Shown here: positions 18,558 through 26,962 of the stretch, piece after piece
How positions within the stretch are numbered: the first letter of the stretch is position 1
How the letters are laid out: each line of letters opens with the position of its first letter
Assembly (NCBI GenBank): GCA_030158125.1
Contig: JAOATL010000024.1
Location: forward strand, 336,709-400,708
Reading direction: 5' to 3'
Origin: Limnohabitans sp.
GTDB taxonomy: Bacteria > Pseudomonadota > Gammaproteobacteria > Burkholderiales > Burkholderiaceae_C
DNA length: 64,000 nt
Translations under genes and position numbers: made by a program
Notes under the pieces: model-generated
The model's database searches: none
What the model was told of the DNA's origin: nothing
What the model saw: the letters and a program-made list of their open reading frames with translations, nothing else

Positions 18558-19955
18558 TCATGCTTTTTGCTCGTCGATGTTCAACGTTGCCAGTTCCGCC
18601 AGCGTCACCGGCTTGAGCGGCGGCCGGATGCGATAAAAACCCACATCGGCGACCGTTCGGCCTTGCTCCTGGGCAAGGATGTGCGAGATGGTGTAACCGC
18701 ATTGACGGCCTTGGCAGGGCCCCATCCCCGCACGGGTATATGCCTTAAGCTGGTTCGGACCGGGCTGACCTATGGCAGCGGCTTTTCGAATGTCGCCGGC
18801 GGTCAGTTCCTCGCACCGGCAGACGATGGTGTCGTCGGTTGGCGTGGCGATGCTTGCGCGCGGCGGGTACAGGGCGTCCAGCATGGGACGCAGCCGCAAC
18901 AACTTCTTCAGTTTTTCGCGAAGGGGGGCCGCTTGCACCGACGCTGCCTCGCCCGACAGGCGGCCAGCGCGCTGAGCCACTCCAAGTGCCACCAGCTCCC
19001 CGCGTACACAGGCGGCATAGGCGCCGCCAATCCCAGCGCCGTCGCCTGCCACGTAAATGCCTGGCTTGTCGGTTTGCCCCCATTCGTCGAGAACCGGCGC
19101 CAGACACGCCTGCTGCGAGCTCCATTCGTGGTCACATCCGAGCGCCTGCGTCATGTGAATCGAAGGCACGACGCCTTCATGGGACAGAAGCAAGCTGGCC
19201 GGCACGCGCATGGTCTTGCCATTGGCCTGGATGTATTCAATCTCCTGTAGGCGATCCTGGCCCAGGGCACGGACAGCCGTGACGCCGCGCACGCGCTTGA
19301 CTCCGGCGGCTTGGATTTCCCGCATCCAGGCCAACCCCTTGAGGAGGTCCTTGGAGCTGGCCATGGCCGCACCGATCCAGGGCAATGCACGGCGCCAGCC
19401 GCCTACGGGCGACGTATCCAACCACCCGGCGATCTTGCCGCCAGCTCGGACCAATTGAGCCATGTAAAGCAGAGGTAGCGGCCCGCTGCCCACGATCCAG
19501 ACGGGCTCCGAGGGGATTTGTTTTGATGTCTTGAGCAGGATCTGGGCCGATCCGACGGTCATGACACCAGGCAAAGTCCAACCCGGGAATGGCGCGGGTC
19601 GCTCCTGCGCGCCCATGGACAAGATCACGTGGCCGGTGGCTACCGATTCCGCCTGACCCTTGCGGGTCATGTAGACCTTCCATCCGGACTCGACCTGCCA
19701 AACCCTGGTTTCAGGCTCATAGCTGGCACCACAGGATCGAAAGCGCGAAGCGAGATCAGCACCGGCAAGGTACTCCTCGCCCAACAGTGCGCCAGTTGTG
19801 GTCGGTGCCACGGCCTCCACCGCACGCCAGATCTGCCCGCCAGGCGCCGGCTGCTCGTCGACGACCAGAACGGACAGGCCATGAGCCCGCAGCCCAATCG
19901 CTGCGCTCATACCGGCCGGACCCGCACCTACTACTACCGCATCAAAGGATCTCAT
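18558..19955 (-). CDS. NAD(P)/FAD-dependent oxidoreductase with BFD-like [2Fe-2S] tail, alpha subunit (copy 2)
   Basis: 465 residues with the same plan as the protein at 7188: FAD fold VVVGAGPAGMSAAIGLRAHG, middle segment PFPGWTLPGVMTVGSAQILL, and C-terminal CRCEELTAGDIRKAAAIGQP with RAGMGPCQGRQCGY. Copy 2 has alanine-glycine (RAGMGPC) where copy 1 has RCGMGPC, so one of the four BFD cysteines of copy 1 is missing. The start overlaps the stop of the small subunit (ATGA at 19955-19952). The two copies differ widely, so they are old paralogues or were gained separately. Confidence 0.87.
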   Translation of the reverse strand: MRSFDAVVVGAGPAGMSAAIGLRAHGLSVLVVDEQPAPGGQIWRAVEAVAPTTTGALLGEEYLAGADLASRFRSCGASYEPETRVWQVESGWKVYMTRKGQAESVATGHVILSMGAQERPAPFPGWTLPGVMTVGSAQILLKTSKQIPSEPVWIVGSGPLPLLYMAQLVRAGGKIAGWLDTSPVGGWRRALPWIGAAMASSKDLLKGLAWMREIQAAGVKRVRGVTAVRALGQDRLQEIEYIQANGKTMRVPASLLLSHEGVVPSIHMTQALGCDHEWSSQQACLAPVLDEWGQTDKPGIYVAGDGAGIGGAYAACVRGELVALGVAQRAGRLSGEAASVQAAPLREKLKKLLRLRPMLDALYPPRASIATPTDDTIVCRCEELTAGDIRKAAAIGQPGPNQLKAYTRAGMGPCQGRQCGYTISHILAQEQGRTVADVGFYRIRPPLKPVTLAELATLNIDEQKA

Positions 19956-20248
19956 GACGCCACCTTCGGCCGGCCGAGTTGACGCTCAACGCACATGCCT
20001 TCGGCGACCGGGACCAGGCAGGTCTGAGTTGACGACGCACCGTCGACGATTGCCAGGCAGTCGAAGCACACGCCCATCATGCAAAACGGTGCACGCGAAC
20101 TGCCGTGAACGGGCGTGTGGCGGCAGCTGGGGTTCGCCTGACGCATCATCACAGATGCCACCGTTTCACCGCGCTCGGCAGTGACTGACTTCCCATCAAT
20201 GGTGAGCGTCAGCGGTGGTGTGCTGGGGGGGCTGATTTTTCGAAACAT
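19952..20248 (-). CDS. Small [2Fe-2S] subunit of opine-oxidase-type complex (copy 2)
   Basis: About 98 residues from ATG 20248, which lies inside the 3' end of the beta subunit gene (53-base overlap); an upstream ATG at 20272 is possible. The cluster motif is CMMGVCFDC with a fourth cysteine in TQTCLVPV, and the preceding RHTPVHGSSRAPF matches copy 1. It should carry electrons between the two flavin subunits. Start codon choice is uncertain because no clean ribosome site is visible. Confidence 0.85.
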   Translation of the reverse strand: MFRKISPPSTPPLTLTIDGKSVTAERGETVASVMMRQANPSCRHTPVHGSSRAPFCMMGVCFDCLAIVDGASSTQTCLVPVAEGMCVERQLGRPKVAS

Positions 20249-21362
20249 TGAATCGCTCGAGAGGAAAGGCATTGAGAGTCTGGAGATGACGGCCGCAGGC
20301 CAATGCCTGCGCGTAAGGGCCAGCGTGGAATGAAGCGAGCGTCACCCCTGAGTGACAGGTTGCGATCTCCGCGCCTGGGTACACCGGGGAGCTGGCATAG
20401 ACGGGGTACCCATCCGGCGTCATCACTCGCAGGCAGGACCATTGGCGCACCAGCCGCGCTTTGCCCAGTTCCGGAAGGATGCGAAGTGCCTTTCGGGTCA
20501 TCTTCACAGCTGCGGCGGAAGTGGTGCTCAAGTCATATCCCACGTCCTCCTGAGTCACGCCGATCATCACTGTGCCCTCGCCGGTTTGACGCAGCCCGCT
20601 TGCGGGCACAGGCAGGACAGGCGCCAGGCGCTCGGTCACGAGGATCTGTCCTCGCTCCGGATGCAAGGGGATGTCCAGTCCGATCATTCTCCCGAGCGCC
20701 ACCGACCCAAGGCCGGCAGCGATCACGACACGTTCGGCATGGGCCGTTTGCTCACTTGTCTTCACCTCAAAGCCGCCGCCTGCCAAGGGCTTGATCGAGG
20801 TCACCGGGTGCCCGTTGCGCACCATGCCGCCTCGGCGCTGGAAGGCGGCTTGGAGCGCAGCCAGGAGTCGAAGCGGGTTCGCCTGACCGTCCTGCTCCCC
20901 CAGGCTCGCGCCCACGACGTCAGGGCCGAGTCGCATGGTGGGGTAACGACGCGCCAGTTCGCTGCGATCAAGAATCCGCACGGAGGGTGCCAGTTCTGGC
21001 GTCTCAGCTTCCCAAGCACCCAGCATCTTGGCGCGAGCAGACAACTCGTCGTCGCTCAGGCAGAACTTCAGACCGGCGCCGGTTTGGTAGTCAAGTGAAA
21101 TTCCCGTCTCTGCCTCCAGTCCCGCAGCAAACTCCGGCCATGCATCAGCCGCCGCCGCCGACAGCCGGTGGTACTCGGGGTAGCGGTATCCCTTGCCGTG
21201 GACCCAGACCAAGCCGAAGTTGGCCTTTGCCGCCCGGTAGTCCGTGTCGGCACCATCGAGCATCAAGACCCGCTTGTCGTACCCGGCCAGGCCGTATGCA
21301 ATGGCGGCGCCCACGATTCCGGCGCCCGCAACGATCACGTCGTATTCACGCTGCATGTTCAA
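20196..21362 (-). CDS. DadA-like FAD-dependent oxidoreductase, beta subunit (copy 2)
   Basis: 388 residues with FAD fold VIVAGAGIVGAAIAYGLAGY, the block ANFGLVWVHGKGYRYPEYHR (copy 1: GNFGLVWLQSKGAGFPRYAR) and C-terminal IATCHSGVTLASFHAGPYA. It should oxidise the C-N bond of an imino acid or opine-like substrate. It is the first gene of the minus-strand series and faces a LysR gene across a 341-base AT-rich divergent region. Stop and next start overlap, as in cluster 1. Confidence 0.88.
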   Translation of the reverse strand: MNMQREYDVIVAGAGIVGAAIAYGLAGYDKRVLMLDGADTDYRAAKANFGLVWVHGKGYRYPEYHRLSAAAADAWPEFAAGLEAETGISLDYQTGAGLKFCLSDDELSARAKMLGAWEAETPELAPSVRILDRSELARRYPTMRLGPDVVGASLGEQDGQANPLRLLAALQAAFQRRGGMVRNGHPVTSIKPLAGGGFEVKTSEQTAHAERVVIAAGLGSVALGRMIGLDIPLHPERGQILVTERLAPVLPVPASGLRQTGEGTVMIGVTQEDVGYDLSTTSAAAVKMTRKALRILPELGKARLVRQWSCLRVMTPDGYPVYASSPVYPGAEIATCHSGVTLASFHAGPYAQALACGRHLQTLNAFPLERFNVSKNQPPQHTTADAHH

Positions 21363-21703
21363 AGACCTTTCTTCTTCGGGTCGATGCGCAGGCTGCGCGC
21401 GGTCCCCGCATTGCCAGAACCACCAGGGTTCAGCAGCGCCGTCAAGTGGATCGCCTGGGGTGAATGGAAATGAGGGTTCATTGACCGAGAGGTGAGTTGC
21501 GATGGCTGCGAACCGTCTGTTGTTTGCTTCAAGACAGCCTTCATCGTAAGCAAGATTACCTCAGGTCGCCAGGGTAAAAACCATAGTCAATGTTTTTATG
21601 CAATACCTCTTTTTTTCGATGCTAAATTATTGTTTTTATTGAACTTTTTTTCTTTAAAATGTCATTAAAATAGCATCTTGCAATAAAACCATGTCTAAAT
21701 ACT
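21363..21703. promoter_or_regulatory. Divergent AT-rich promoter/operator region of cluster 2
   Basis: Between the beta subunit gene (minus) and the LysR gene (plus) the sequence from 21580 to 21700 is sharply AT-rich inside a GC-rich island. Two arms form an imperfect inverted repeat: TTTTTATGCAA around 21594 and TTGCAATAAAA around 21679, about 85 bases apart. LysR regulators bind such paired sites in divergent promoters. The outer part (21363-21570) shows nothing recognisable. Confidence 0.5.
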
Positions 21704-22630
21704 ATGAGCATGAAAATCACGCTGCGCCACTTGGAGGCTTTTCGGGCGGTCATGGTGCGCAGGACCGTCACCGGTGCCGCCGAGATGCTTGGGGTGACTC
21801 AACCCGTCGTCACCCGCCTGATTGCCGACCTGGAGCAGCGCATCGCGATTGCGCTGTTTACCCGAGACAAGGGACGCCTCGCTCCAACGCCAGAGGCCAC
21901 ACTGCTTTTTGCCGACGTCAATCAGTCGTTGATGGGGATCGAGCGGATCGCGAATGCGGCAAGCGGCATCAAGGCACTGAAGCTGGGCCACCTGGAGATC
22001 GCCGCGGCCCCCAACATGGCCTTGTCCTTCCTGCCACGCGCCATCGCCAGCTTCAGCCTGGAGCGTCCAGAGACCTTGATCACAATGCACATGCATAGCT
22101 CTTCAACCGTTCTGGATATGGTCCAGAGCGGACGCTGCAATCTGGGATTCGCCATGGTGCCCGTTCAGGCGACGAGGCATGGCAATAGTGAGACCCTTGT
22201 TTCGGCCAAGATGGTTGGAGTGATTCCTGTGGGGCATCGACTGGCGATCCGCAAGGTCCTGAACCCGGAAGATTTCGAGGGAGAAAGCTTCATCTCCATG
22301 GCGCCGCTGATGGAAACACGCATGAAGATCGACTCCTTGATGCTTTCCTACGGCGTGAACAGAAGGATCAATGTCGAAACGCAAATCTCGTCAGTCGTGA
22401 TCCGATTAGTCGAAGCTGGCGCAGGAATTTCCATTATCGATCCGCTTACGGCCACTGGCTACACCGGTGACCAAGTCAGGTTCATCCCCTTCAAGCCAGA
22501 CATCGTGACCGATTACTCGATGGTCATCTCACCGCGAAATTCCTCGACCCTGGTTCTCAAACCTTTCATCGACCACGCGCGACGCGAGATCCGCAAGATG
22601 GTGCCCAAGCATCTGATCGTCCGAGGTTGA
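21704..22630 (+). CDS. LysR-type transcriptional regulator of cluster 2
   Basis: 308 residues; ATG at 21704 with a second in-frame ATG at 21710. Helix-turn-helix at about residues 8-65 (AAEMLGVTQPVVTRLIADLE, FTRDKGRLAPTPEA), then an effector-binding domain ending LIVRG. It is divergent from the second oxidoreductase operon, the classic LysR layout, so it probably activates that operon when its substrate is present. Its HTH is similar in type to the regulator at 3698 (ITQPAMSRLIADLQ), matching the duplication of the catalytic genes. Confidence 0.92.
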   Translation: MSMKITLRHLEAFRAVMVRRTVTGAAEMLGVTQPVVTRLIADLEQRIAIALFTRDKGRLAPTPEATLLFADVNQSLMGIERIANAASGIKALKLGHLEIAAAPNMALSFLPRAIASFSLERPETLITMHMHSSSTVLDMVQSGRCNLGFAMVPVQATRHGNSETLVSAKMVGVIPVGHRLAIRKVLNPEDFEGESFISMAPLMETRMKIDSLMLSYGVNRRINVETQISSVVIRLVEAGAGISIIDPLTATGYTGDQVRFIPFKPDIVTDYSMVISPRNSSTLVLKPFIDHARREIRKMVPKHLIVRG

Positions 22631-22715
22631 GGAGCCGCTCGTCGCGCAATTGCGTGAGTTCAAGCTTGCTGAGAGCGACTGTACCGTCCGGGCCTCAAGC
22701 GCTTTCTCTGGTTGA

Positions 22716-23213
22716 CTGCAGCGCCAGCTGATCGAATGTGGTGAGACGCAAGCCAGACTCCAACTGTCAAATATTCCCCTGAATCCTGACACGTACAACG
22801 CACTTTTTGATTTGTGCAGCTTAGTCTTGGATCCCGTCATTGACTATTTCGGTGGAATCAATTTGACATACGGTTTTTCGTCTCCAGCTCTTTCGGCGAA
22901 GATTGACGGTCGTATTGCTCCCAAGCTCGATCAGCATGCTGGCCATGAATGCAATCGTCTCGGAAAGCCAGTTTGTGACAGGCTAGGTGCTGCTGTCGAC
23001 CTAAGCATTGATGACGAAAACATGCTTGAAGTCGCTCAGTGGATTGTGTCGAACACTCCGTTTGACAGGCTTTACTTCTATGGGGCAGATCGCCCACTGC
23101 ATGTTAGCTACAGCGTTTCTCCAGCAGCACAAGTCACAGTGATGCGCCGAACGGCGCAGGGCAACCTTATGCCTAAAACGCTTGATTCTGTTCAGTTCTT
23201 GAATCTCAAATGA
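22716..23213 (+). pseudogene. M15-peptidase-like conserved protein, N-terminally truncated
   Basis: The frame is open from just after TGA (22713-22715) to TGA at 23211-23213 but has no ATG. It reads LQRQLIECGETQARLQLSNI, then TYNALFDLCSLVLDPVIDYF and GGINLTYGFSSPAL..HAGHE..CDRLGAAVDL, and ends VAQWIVSNTPFDRLYFYGAD. The GFSSPAL and H...GAAVDL pattern is like zinc D-Ala-D-Ala (M15_3-type) carboxypeptidases, which is an inference. A TTG at 22812 would start inside the conserved part. I read it as a decayed or cut gene. Confidence 0.5.
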
Positions 23214-23339
23214 AGTTAAGGACAAACAACAGCGGATGGACGGAATTTCTGCAAAGGGTCGATTTCGATCGGTCATAAGGATTTGAGCGGGATTTGCAAA
23301 TGAAATGGCAGTTCGGAATAAGTAAAAAACAATTAGCCG

Positions 23340-23471
23340 TCTTAACATTTAGAATCACGTCTTGGACCCCAAAGGCTCGATCGGCTTGCCCTAGGGGAAT
23401 TGAGCCGGTTTAGGATGGGGTACGTTCTGCCCCGCCAAGACTATTTCGAACTGATTCCAAGTCGTTCGAAC
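23340..23471 (+). repeat. Intergenic repeat, copy A (about 132 bp)
   Basis: This segment aligns along its whole length with 28269-28400. Shared blocks include AACATTTAGAAT, GACCCCAA, CCCGCCAAGACTAT, TCGAACTGATTCCAAGT and CGAAC. A weak arm CCGG (23405) and the conserved CCGCC (23432-23436) mark the site of a hairpin seen better in the other copies. It lies in the otherwise empty 295-base gap before the HTH gene. Confidence 0.8.
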
Positions 23472-23508
23472 AATTTACAACCCGTTCGGGGCCTCTTTGG
23501 GTGCGCTC

Positions 23509-23841
23509 CTAGAACACTTTACGGACCAGACAGGCTTCTTCATAGGCCTCAATGTCTTTGAGCCGGTACAAAACTTTCCCCACGATCTTCAAGTACTGCG
23601 GGCCTTCGCTGACGGTACGCCAGCGCTGAAGGCGTGCGACTGAACACACCCAACGATCGGCAAGCATTATTTCGGTCAGTAGCTGGCGGGCAGGTTCGGC
23701 CGGGACTTCTGGAACCAGGTGTTGGGGCTCGAACTTGGGTTCGTTGGCTGCGGTTTTGGCGATGCCACTGGACAAGGCGTCCAGCACGTCACCCATTTTT
23801 TCAGCCCGTGGGTTCGAGGATGAGGTGTTGTTAGTAGCCAT
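23509..23841 (-). CDS. Excisionase/AlpA-like helix-turn-helix protein
   Basis: 110 residues. The first 50 are low-complexity and polar. The last 50 (EIMLADRWVCSVARLQRWRT, then GPQYLKIVGKVLYRLKDIEA) form a MerR-like winged helix-turn-helix of the kind found in phage and ICE excisionases and AlpA regulators. It would bind DNA in the cytoplasm. ATG at 23841 is preceded by an AAGGAGCAAGGCC-type ribosome site on the minus strand. It stands alone between repeat A and a LysR gene; no integrase is visible, so its present job is unclear. Confidence 0.65.
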   Translation of the reverse strand: MATNNTSSSNPRAEKMGDVLDALSSGIAKTAANEPKFEPQHLVPEVPAEPARQLLTEIMLADRWVCSVARLQRWRTVSEGPQYLKIVGKVLYRLKDIEAYEEACLVRKVF

Positions 23842-24019
23842 GGCCTTGCTCCTTGATGCCTACATGCAGTGGTTTCATATAGGTTCATACCGGTTGGCTG
23901 GGCATTTTTCTCAGCGGGGTGGGTTGGTGCATCCAAAGGGATGGGCTGCTTTCGGCCATAAGCGGACATTTTCAAGGCTGAAGTGAATCTCTACTCACAG
24001 CCCAAGCCGGTTCGATCAT

Positions 24020-24943
24020 TTACACACGCCTAAAGCTCGCGGACACAAAATCAATCAATGCTTTGACCCTGACCGATGTTCTGTGTCTTTCGGCGTAGAT
24101 GGCATAAATATCGGCGTCGGGACTGTTGTATGCGGTTAACAGTTGAGTCAGTTCTCCGGATTGGATGTACTTATCGACATCCCACTGTGCGCGCAGCAAA
24201 ACGCCGTGCCCATCCAGTGCCCAATTCAATGCGACGCCGCCATCATTTGTTGTCAGATTGCCTCGGATTTTGACGTTCTCCGAGGATGTGGTCTGGTTCT
24301 TTACTTTTCCTTTGGTACTTGTGAACCGCCACAAGCCGTATGCCTCATCACCCTGCCGAATGCCGATGCAATTGTGTTGCATGAGGTCCTGAGGCGTCTG
24401 GGGCGCACCATGCTGCCGAATATATGCAGGTGATGCGACAACGATGCGTTTGTTGGCGGCGATGAAACGGGCAATGGACCTGGAGTCTGGTGGGTTGCCA
24501 AAGCGAAAGCAAATGTCAAAAGCGTCGTCGCCGCTGGCGGGTGGATTGACGGACAACTGCAATTGAATGTCTACCTTTGGGTATTGCTTTGTGAATCGAG
24601 AAATCAGAGGCGCGATATGACTACGACCAAAACCCAAGGTGGCATTGACCCTGAGTAAACCTTGTGGCACGACAGAGGAGCCTAGCAACAGGTTTTCCAA
24701 CCCTTCAATATCGCCCATGATTTTGCGTGCGTGTTCCAAGTAAATCTCACCCTCCGGAGTCAAACTCATCCTGCGTGTTGTTCGGTTGATGAGAGGGCTA
24801 CCCAGCCGGGATTCCATCAGCCCCAAATGCCTGCTCACCGCTGCAGGGGATACGCCTTGTTCGCGTGCGGCTGTGCTCAAGGAGCCTGCACTGGCCAATG
24901 CCATGAAAAAACCGAGGTCTGAAGGGCTGATCAGTTTGCTCAT
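24020..24943 (-). CDS. LysR-type transcriptional regulator of the tartrate locus
   Basis: 307 residues of the CrgA/DmlR-like LysR branch: helix-turn-helix at about residues 8-66 (STAAREQGVSPAAVSRHLGL, NRTTRRMSLTPEGEIYLEHA), effector domain from about 90. The gene is divergent from the Bug-ttdA-ttdB operon with 126 bases between starts, so it most likely controls it, with tartrate or a related dicarboxylate as effector. Confidence 0.92.
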   Translation of the reverse strand: MSKLISPSDLGFFMALASAGSLSTAAREQGVSPAAVSRHLGLMESRLGSPLINRTTRRMSLTPEGEIYLEHARKIMGDIEGLENLLLGSSVVPQGLLRVNATLGFGRSHIAPLISRFTKQYPKVDIQLQLSVNPPASGDDAFDICFRFGNPPDSRSIARFIAANKRIVVASPAYIRQHGAPQTPQDLMQHNCIGIRQGDEAYGLWRFTSTKGKVKNQTTSSENVKIRGNLTTNDGGVALNWALDGHGVLLRAQWDVDKYIQSGELTQLLTAYNSPDADIYAIYAERHRTSVRVKALIDFVSASFRRV

Positions 24944-25069
24944 ATCTTTAACTTGTAGTTAACAATGATTTGAATATACAGGCAATTTTTGATTCGGTTG
25001 ATCGTTAAAGTTGGTCTCGTTCCAGTGAGGAGATGCGCTGGATAACCATCCCAAATAAAGGAGACTTTG

Positions 25070-26038
25070 ATGTTCAAGGATTTCAAAAAAATCATTTTCA
25101 TGTCGGCTCTGACAAGCGTTGCGAGTCTTGTCTCAGCGCAGTCATGGCCCACTAAAACTGTCACGATCGTGGTGCCATTTCCCGCCGGTGGAACCACCGA
25201 TGTATTGGCGCGAGCCGTGTCCAATAAGTTGTCTGCGGCTATCGGGCAAGCGGTCATTGTTGACAACAAACCTGGTGCCGGTGCCACGCTTGGCGCTGAT
25301 CTTGTGGCTAAAGCGAATGCCGATGGTCACACACTGCTGATGGGCGCGGTGCACCACACGGTGGCCACCAGTGTTTACAAAAATCTGAAATATAACTTTG
25401 AAAAAGACTTTGCGCCCATCACAACGGTTGCTTTGGTACCCAACGTCATGACCGTCAGTGCCAAGTCTCCTCACAACACTGTGAAAGATTTGATGATGGC
25501 CGCTAAGGCTGTACCCGAGAAGCTGTCTTATGGCTCCAACGGTAATGGCACAGCTCAGCACATGATTGGGACTCAATTTCAGATGGAGACAGGCGCAAAA
25601 ATTTTGCATGTGCCCTACAAGGGCAGCGCCCCTTTGACAACCGATCTGCTGGGTGGTCAGGTCGATATGTCGTTTGACACCATCACGCCGGTTCTGCCTT
25701 TCATCAAGGAGGGCAAGCTCAAGGCATTGGCTGTGACGACCGCTAAGCGCTCCTCGGCGCTTCCCAACGTGCCCACCCTGCAAGAGGCTGGCATTACCAA
25801 CATTGCGATTGGCACTTGGTTTGGTCTGCTGGCACCTGCCGCAACACCCAAGCCTGTAGTTGCGCGTCTGAACGCAGAAGTTGTGAAGATCATCAACTCA
25901 CCTGAATTCAAAAAGCAAATGGTGGATATCGGTGCGGAACCTATCGGTAACAAGCCCGAAGAAATGGCTCGGCAAATCAAGGAAGAAACAGAAAAGTTCG
26001 CCAACTTGGTGAAAGTCGGCAAGGTCACTTTGGACTGA
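25070..26038 (+). CDS. Bug/TctC-family periplasmic receptor, probably for tartrate
   Basis: 322 residues from ATG 25070, after AAAGGAGACTTTG. Signal peptide cleaved near VSAQSWPTKT. Bug blocks: VTIVVPFPAGGTTDVLARAV, VDNKPGAGATLGADLVAK, VPYKGSAPLTTDLLGGQVDM and LPNVPTLQEAGI. It is followed 24 bases later by ttdA, so its ligand is probably L-tartrate or a similar hydroxy-diacid. Base use is less GC-rich than in the opine-like island, so this locus has a different origin. Confidence 0.93.
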   Translation: MFKDFKKIIFMSALTSVASLVSAQSWPTKTVTIVVPFPAGGTTDVLARAVSNKLSAAIGQAVIVDNKPGAGATLGADLVAKANADGHTLLMGAVHHTVATSVYKNLKYNFEKDFAPITTVALVPNVMTVSAKSPHNTVKDLMMAAKAVPEKLSYGSNGNGTAQHMIGTQFQMETGAKILHVPYKGSAPLTTDLLGGQVDMSFDTITPVLPFIKEGKLKALAVTTAKRSSALPNVPTLQEAGITNIAIGTWFGLLAPAATPKPVVARLNAEVVKIINSPEFKKQMVDIGAEPIGNKPEEMARQIKEETEKFANLVKVGKVTLD

Positions 26039-26062
26039 ACCTCAACAACAAGGAGTATCCCC

Positions 26063-26962
26063 ATGGATAAAGCAACAGCAGTCGCTGACCTGACGCATGT
26101 GATGTCGAAGTTCACTTCGTACATCGGCAAGCGTTTACCCACCGATGTGACTGAAAAACTCGGTGAACTTCGCGAAAAGGAAGTCAATTTTTTGGCCAAG
26201 GAAGTGTATGAGTCCATGCGCCAGAACCAGGAAGCCGCCGATAAGTTGGACCGCCCCAGCTGCCAAGATACCGGAGTGATCCAGTATTTTCTGACAGCGG
26301 GATCCAATTTTCCGCTGCTGGGCGAGCTGGAAGACATTTTGCTTGGCGCAACGCAAGGCGCCACAAGGGACGGTCCATTGCGTCATAACGCGGTAGAAAC
26401 CTTTGTCGAAAAAAATACCGGTACAAACACCGGCTCCAAAATCCCATGGCTGGATTGGGAGATCGTCCCCGGTGATGACAGCGTGACGATTGATGTCTAC
26501 ATGGCCGGTGGCGGTTGTACTTTGCCAGGCGCTGCCAAAGTGCTGATGCCCGGTCAAGGCTATGAGGGCGTCGCTGAGTTCGTGTTCGACGTCATCACCT
26601 CAAGAGGCGTGAATGCATGCCCTCCGCTGCTTGTGGGTGTTGGCGTATCCACCTCTGCCGAAACGGCTGCACGACTGTCCAAGAAAGCGATCTTGCGTCC
26701 GGTGACTTCTCGTCACACCAATGACAACGCCGCACTGATGGAAGAGTTGTTAACCGATGGTTTGAATGAATTGGGTCTGGGGCCACAAGGTTTGACAGGC
26801 AACAACAGTGTGATGGGCGTGAACATTGAATCGTCTGCGCGCCATCCTTCCACGATTGGGGTTGCTGTTTCAACCGGTTGCTGGGCACACCGCCGGGGCA
26901 AGATCAAGATCAATGCCGACATGTCATACGAAGTCATCTCGCACCAAGGATTCAAGCTGTGA
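26063..26962 (+). CDS. ttdA: L(+)-tartrate dehydratase alpha subunit
   Basis: 299 residues, against about 303 in E. coli TtdA. Matching blocks are [59 protein letters not shown] and [17 protein letters not shown]. Cysteines in [12 protein letters not shown] and STGCW would hold the [4Fe-4S] cluster of this class I hydro-lyase family. With TtdB it dehydrates L-tartrate to oxaloacetate in the cytoplasm. A two-subunit class I fumarase is the alternative, but the length and C-terminus fit TtdA better. Ribosome site AAGGAG is present. Confidence 0.9.
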   Translation: MDKATAVADLTHVMSKFTSYIGKRLPTDVTEKLGELREKEVNFLAKEVYESMRQNQEAADKLDRPSCQDTGVIQYFLTAGSNFPLLGELEDILLGATQGATRDGPLRHNAVETFVEKNTGTNTGSKIPWLDWEIVPGDDSVTIDVYMAGGGCTLPGAAKVLMPGQGYEGVAEFVFDVITSRGVNACPPLLVGVGVSTSAETAARLSKKAILRPVTSRHTNDNAALMEELLTDGLNELGLGPQGLTGNNSVMGVNIESSARHPSTIGVAVSTGCWAHRRGKIKINADMSYEVISHQGFKL

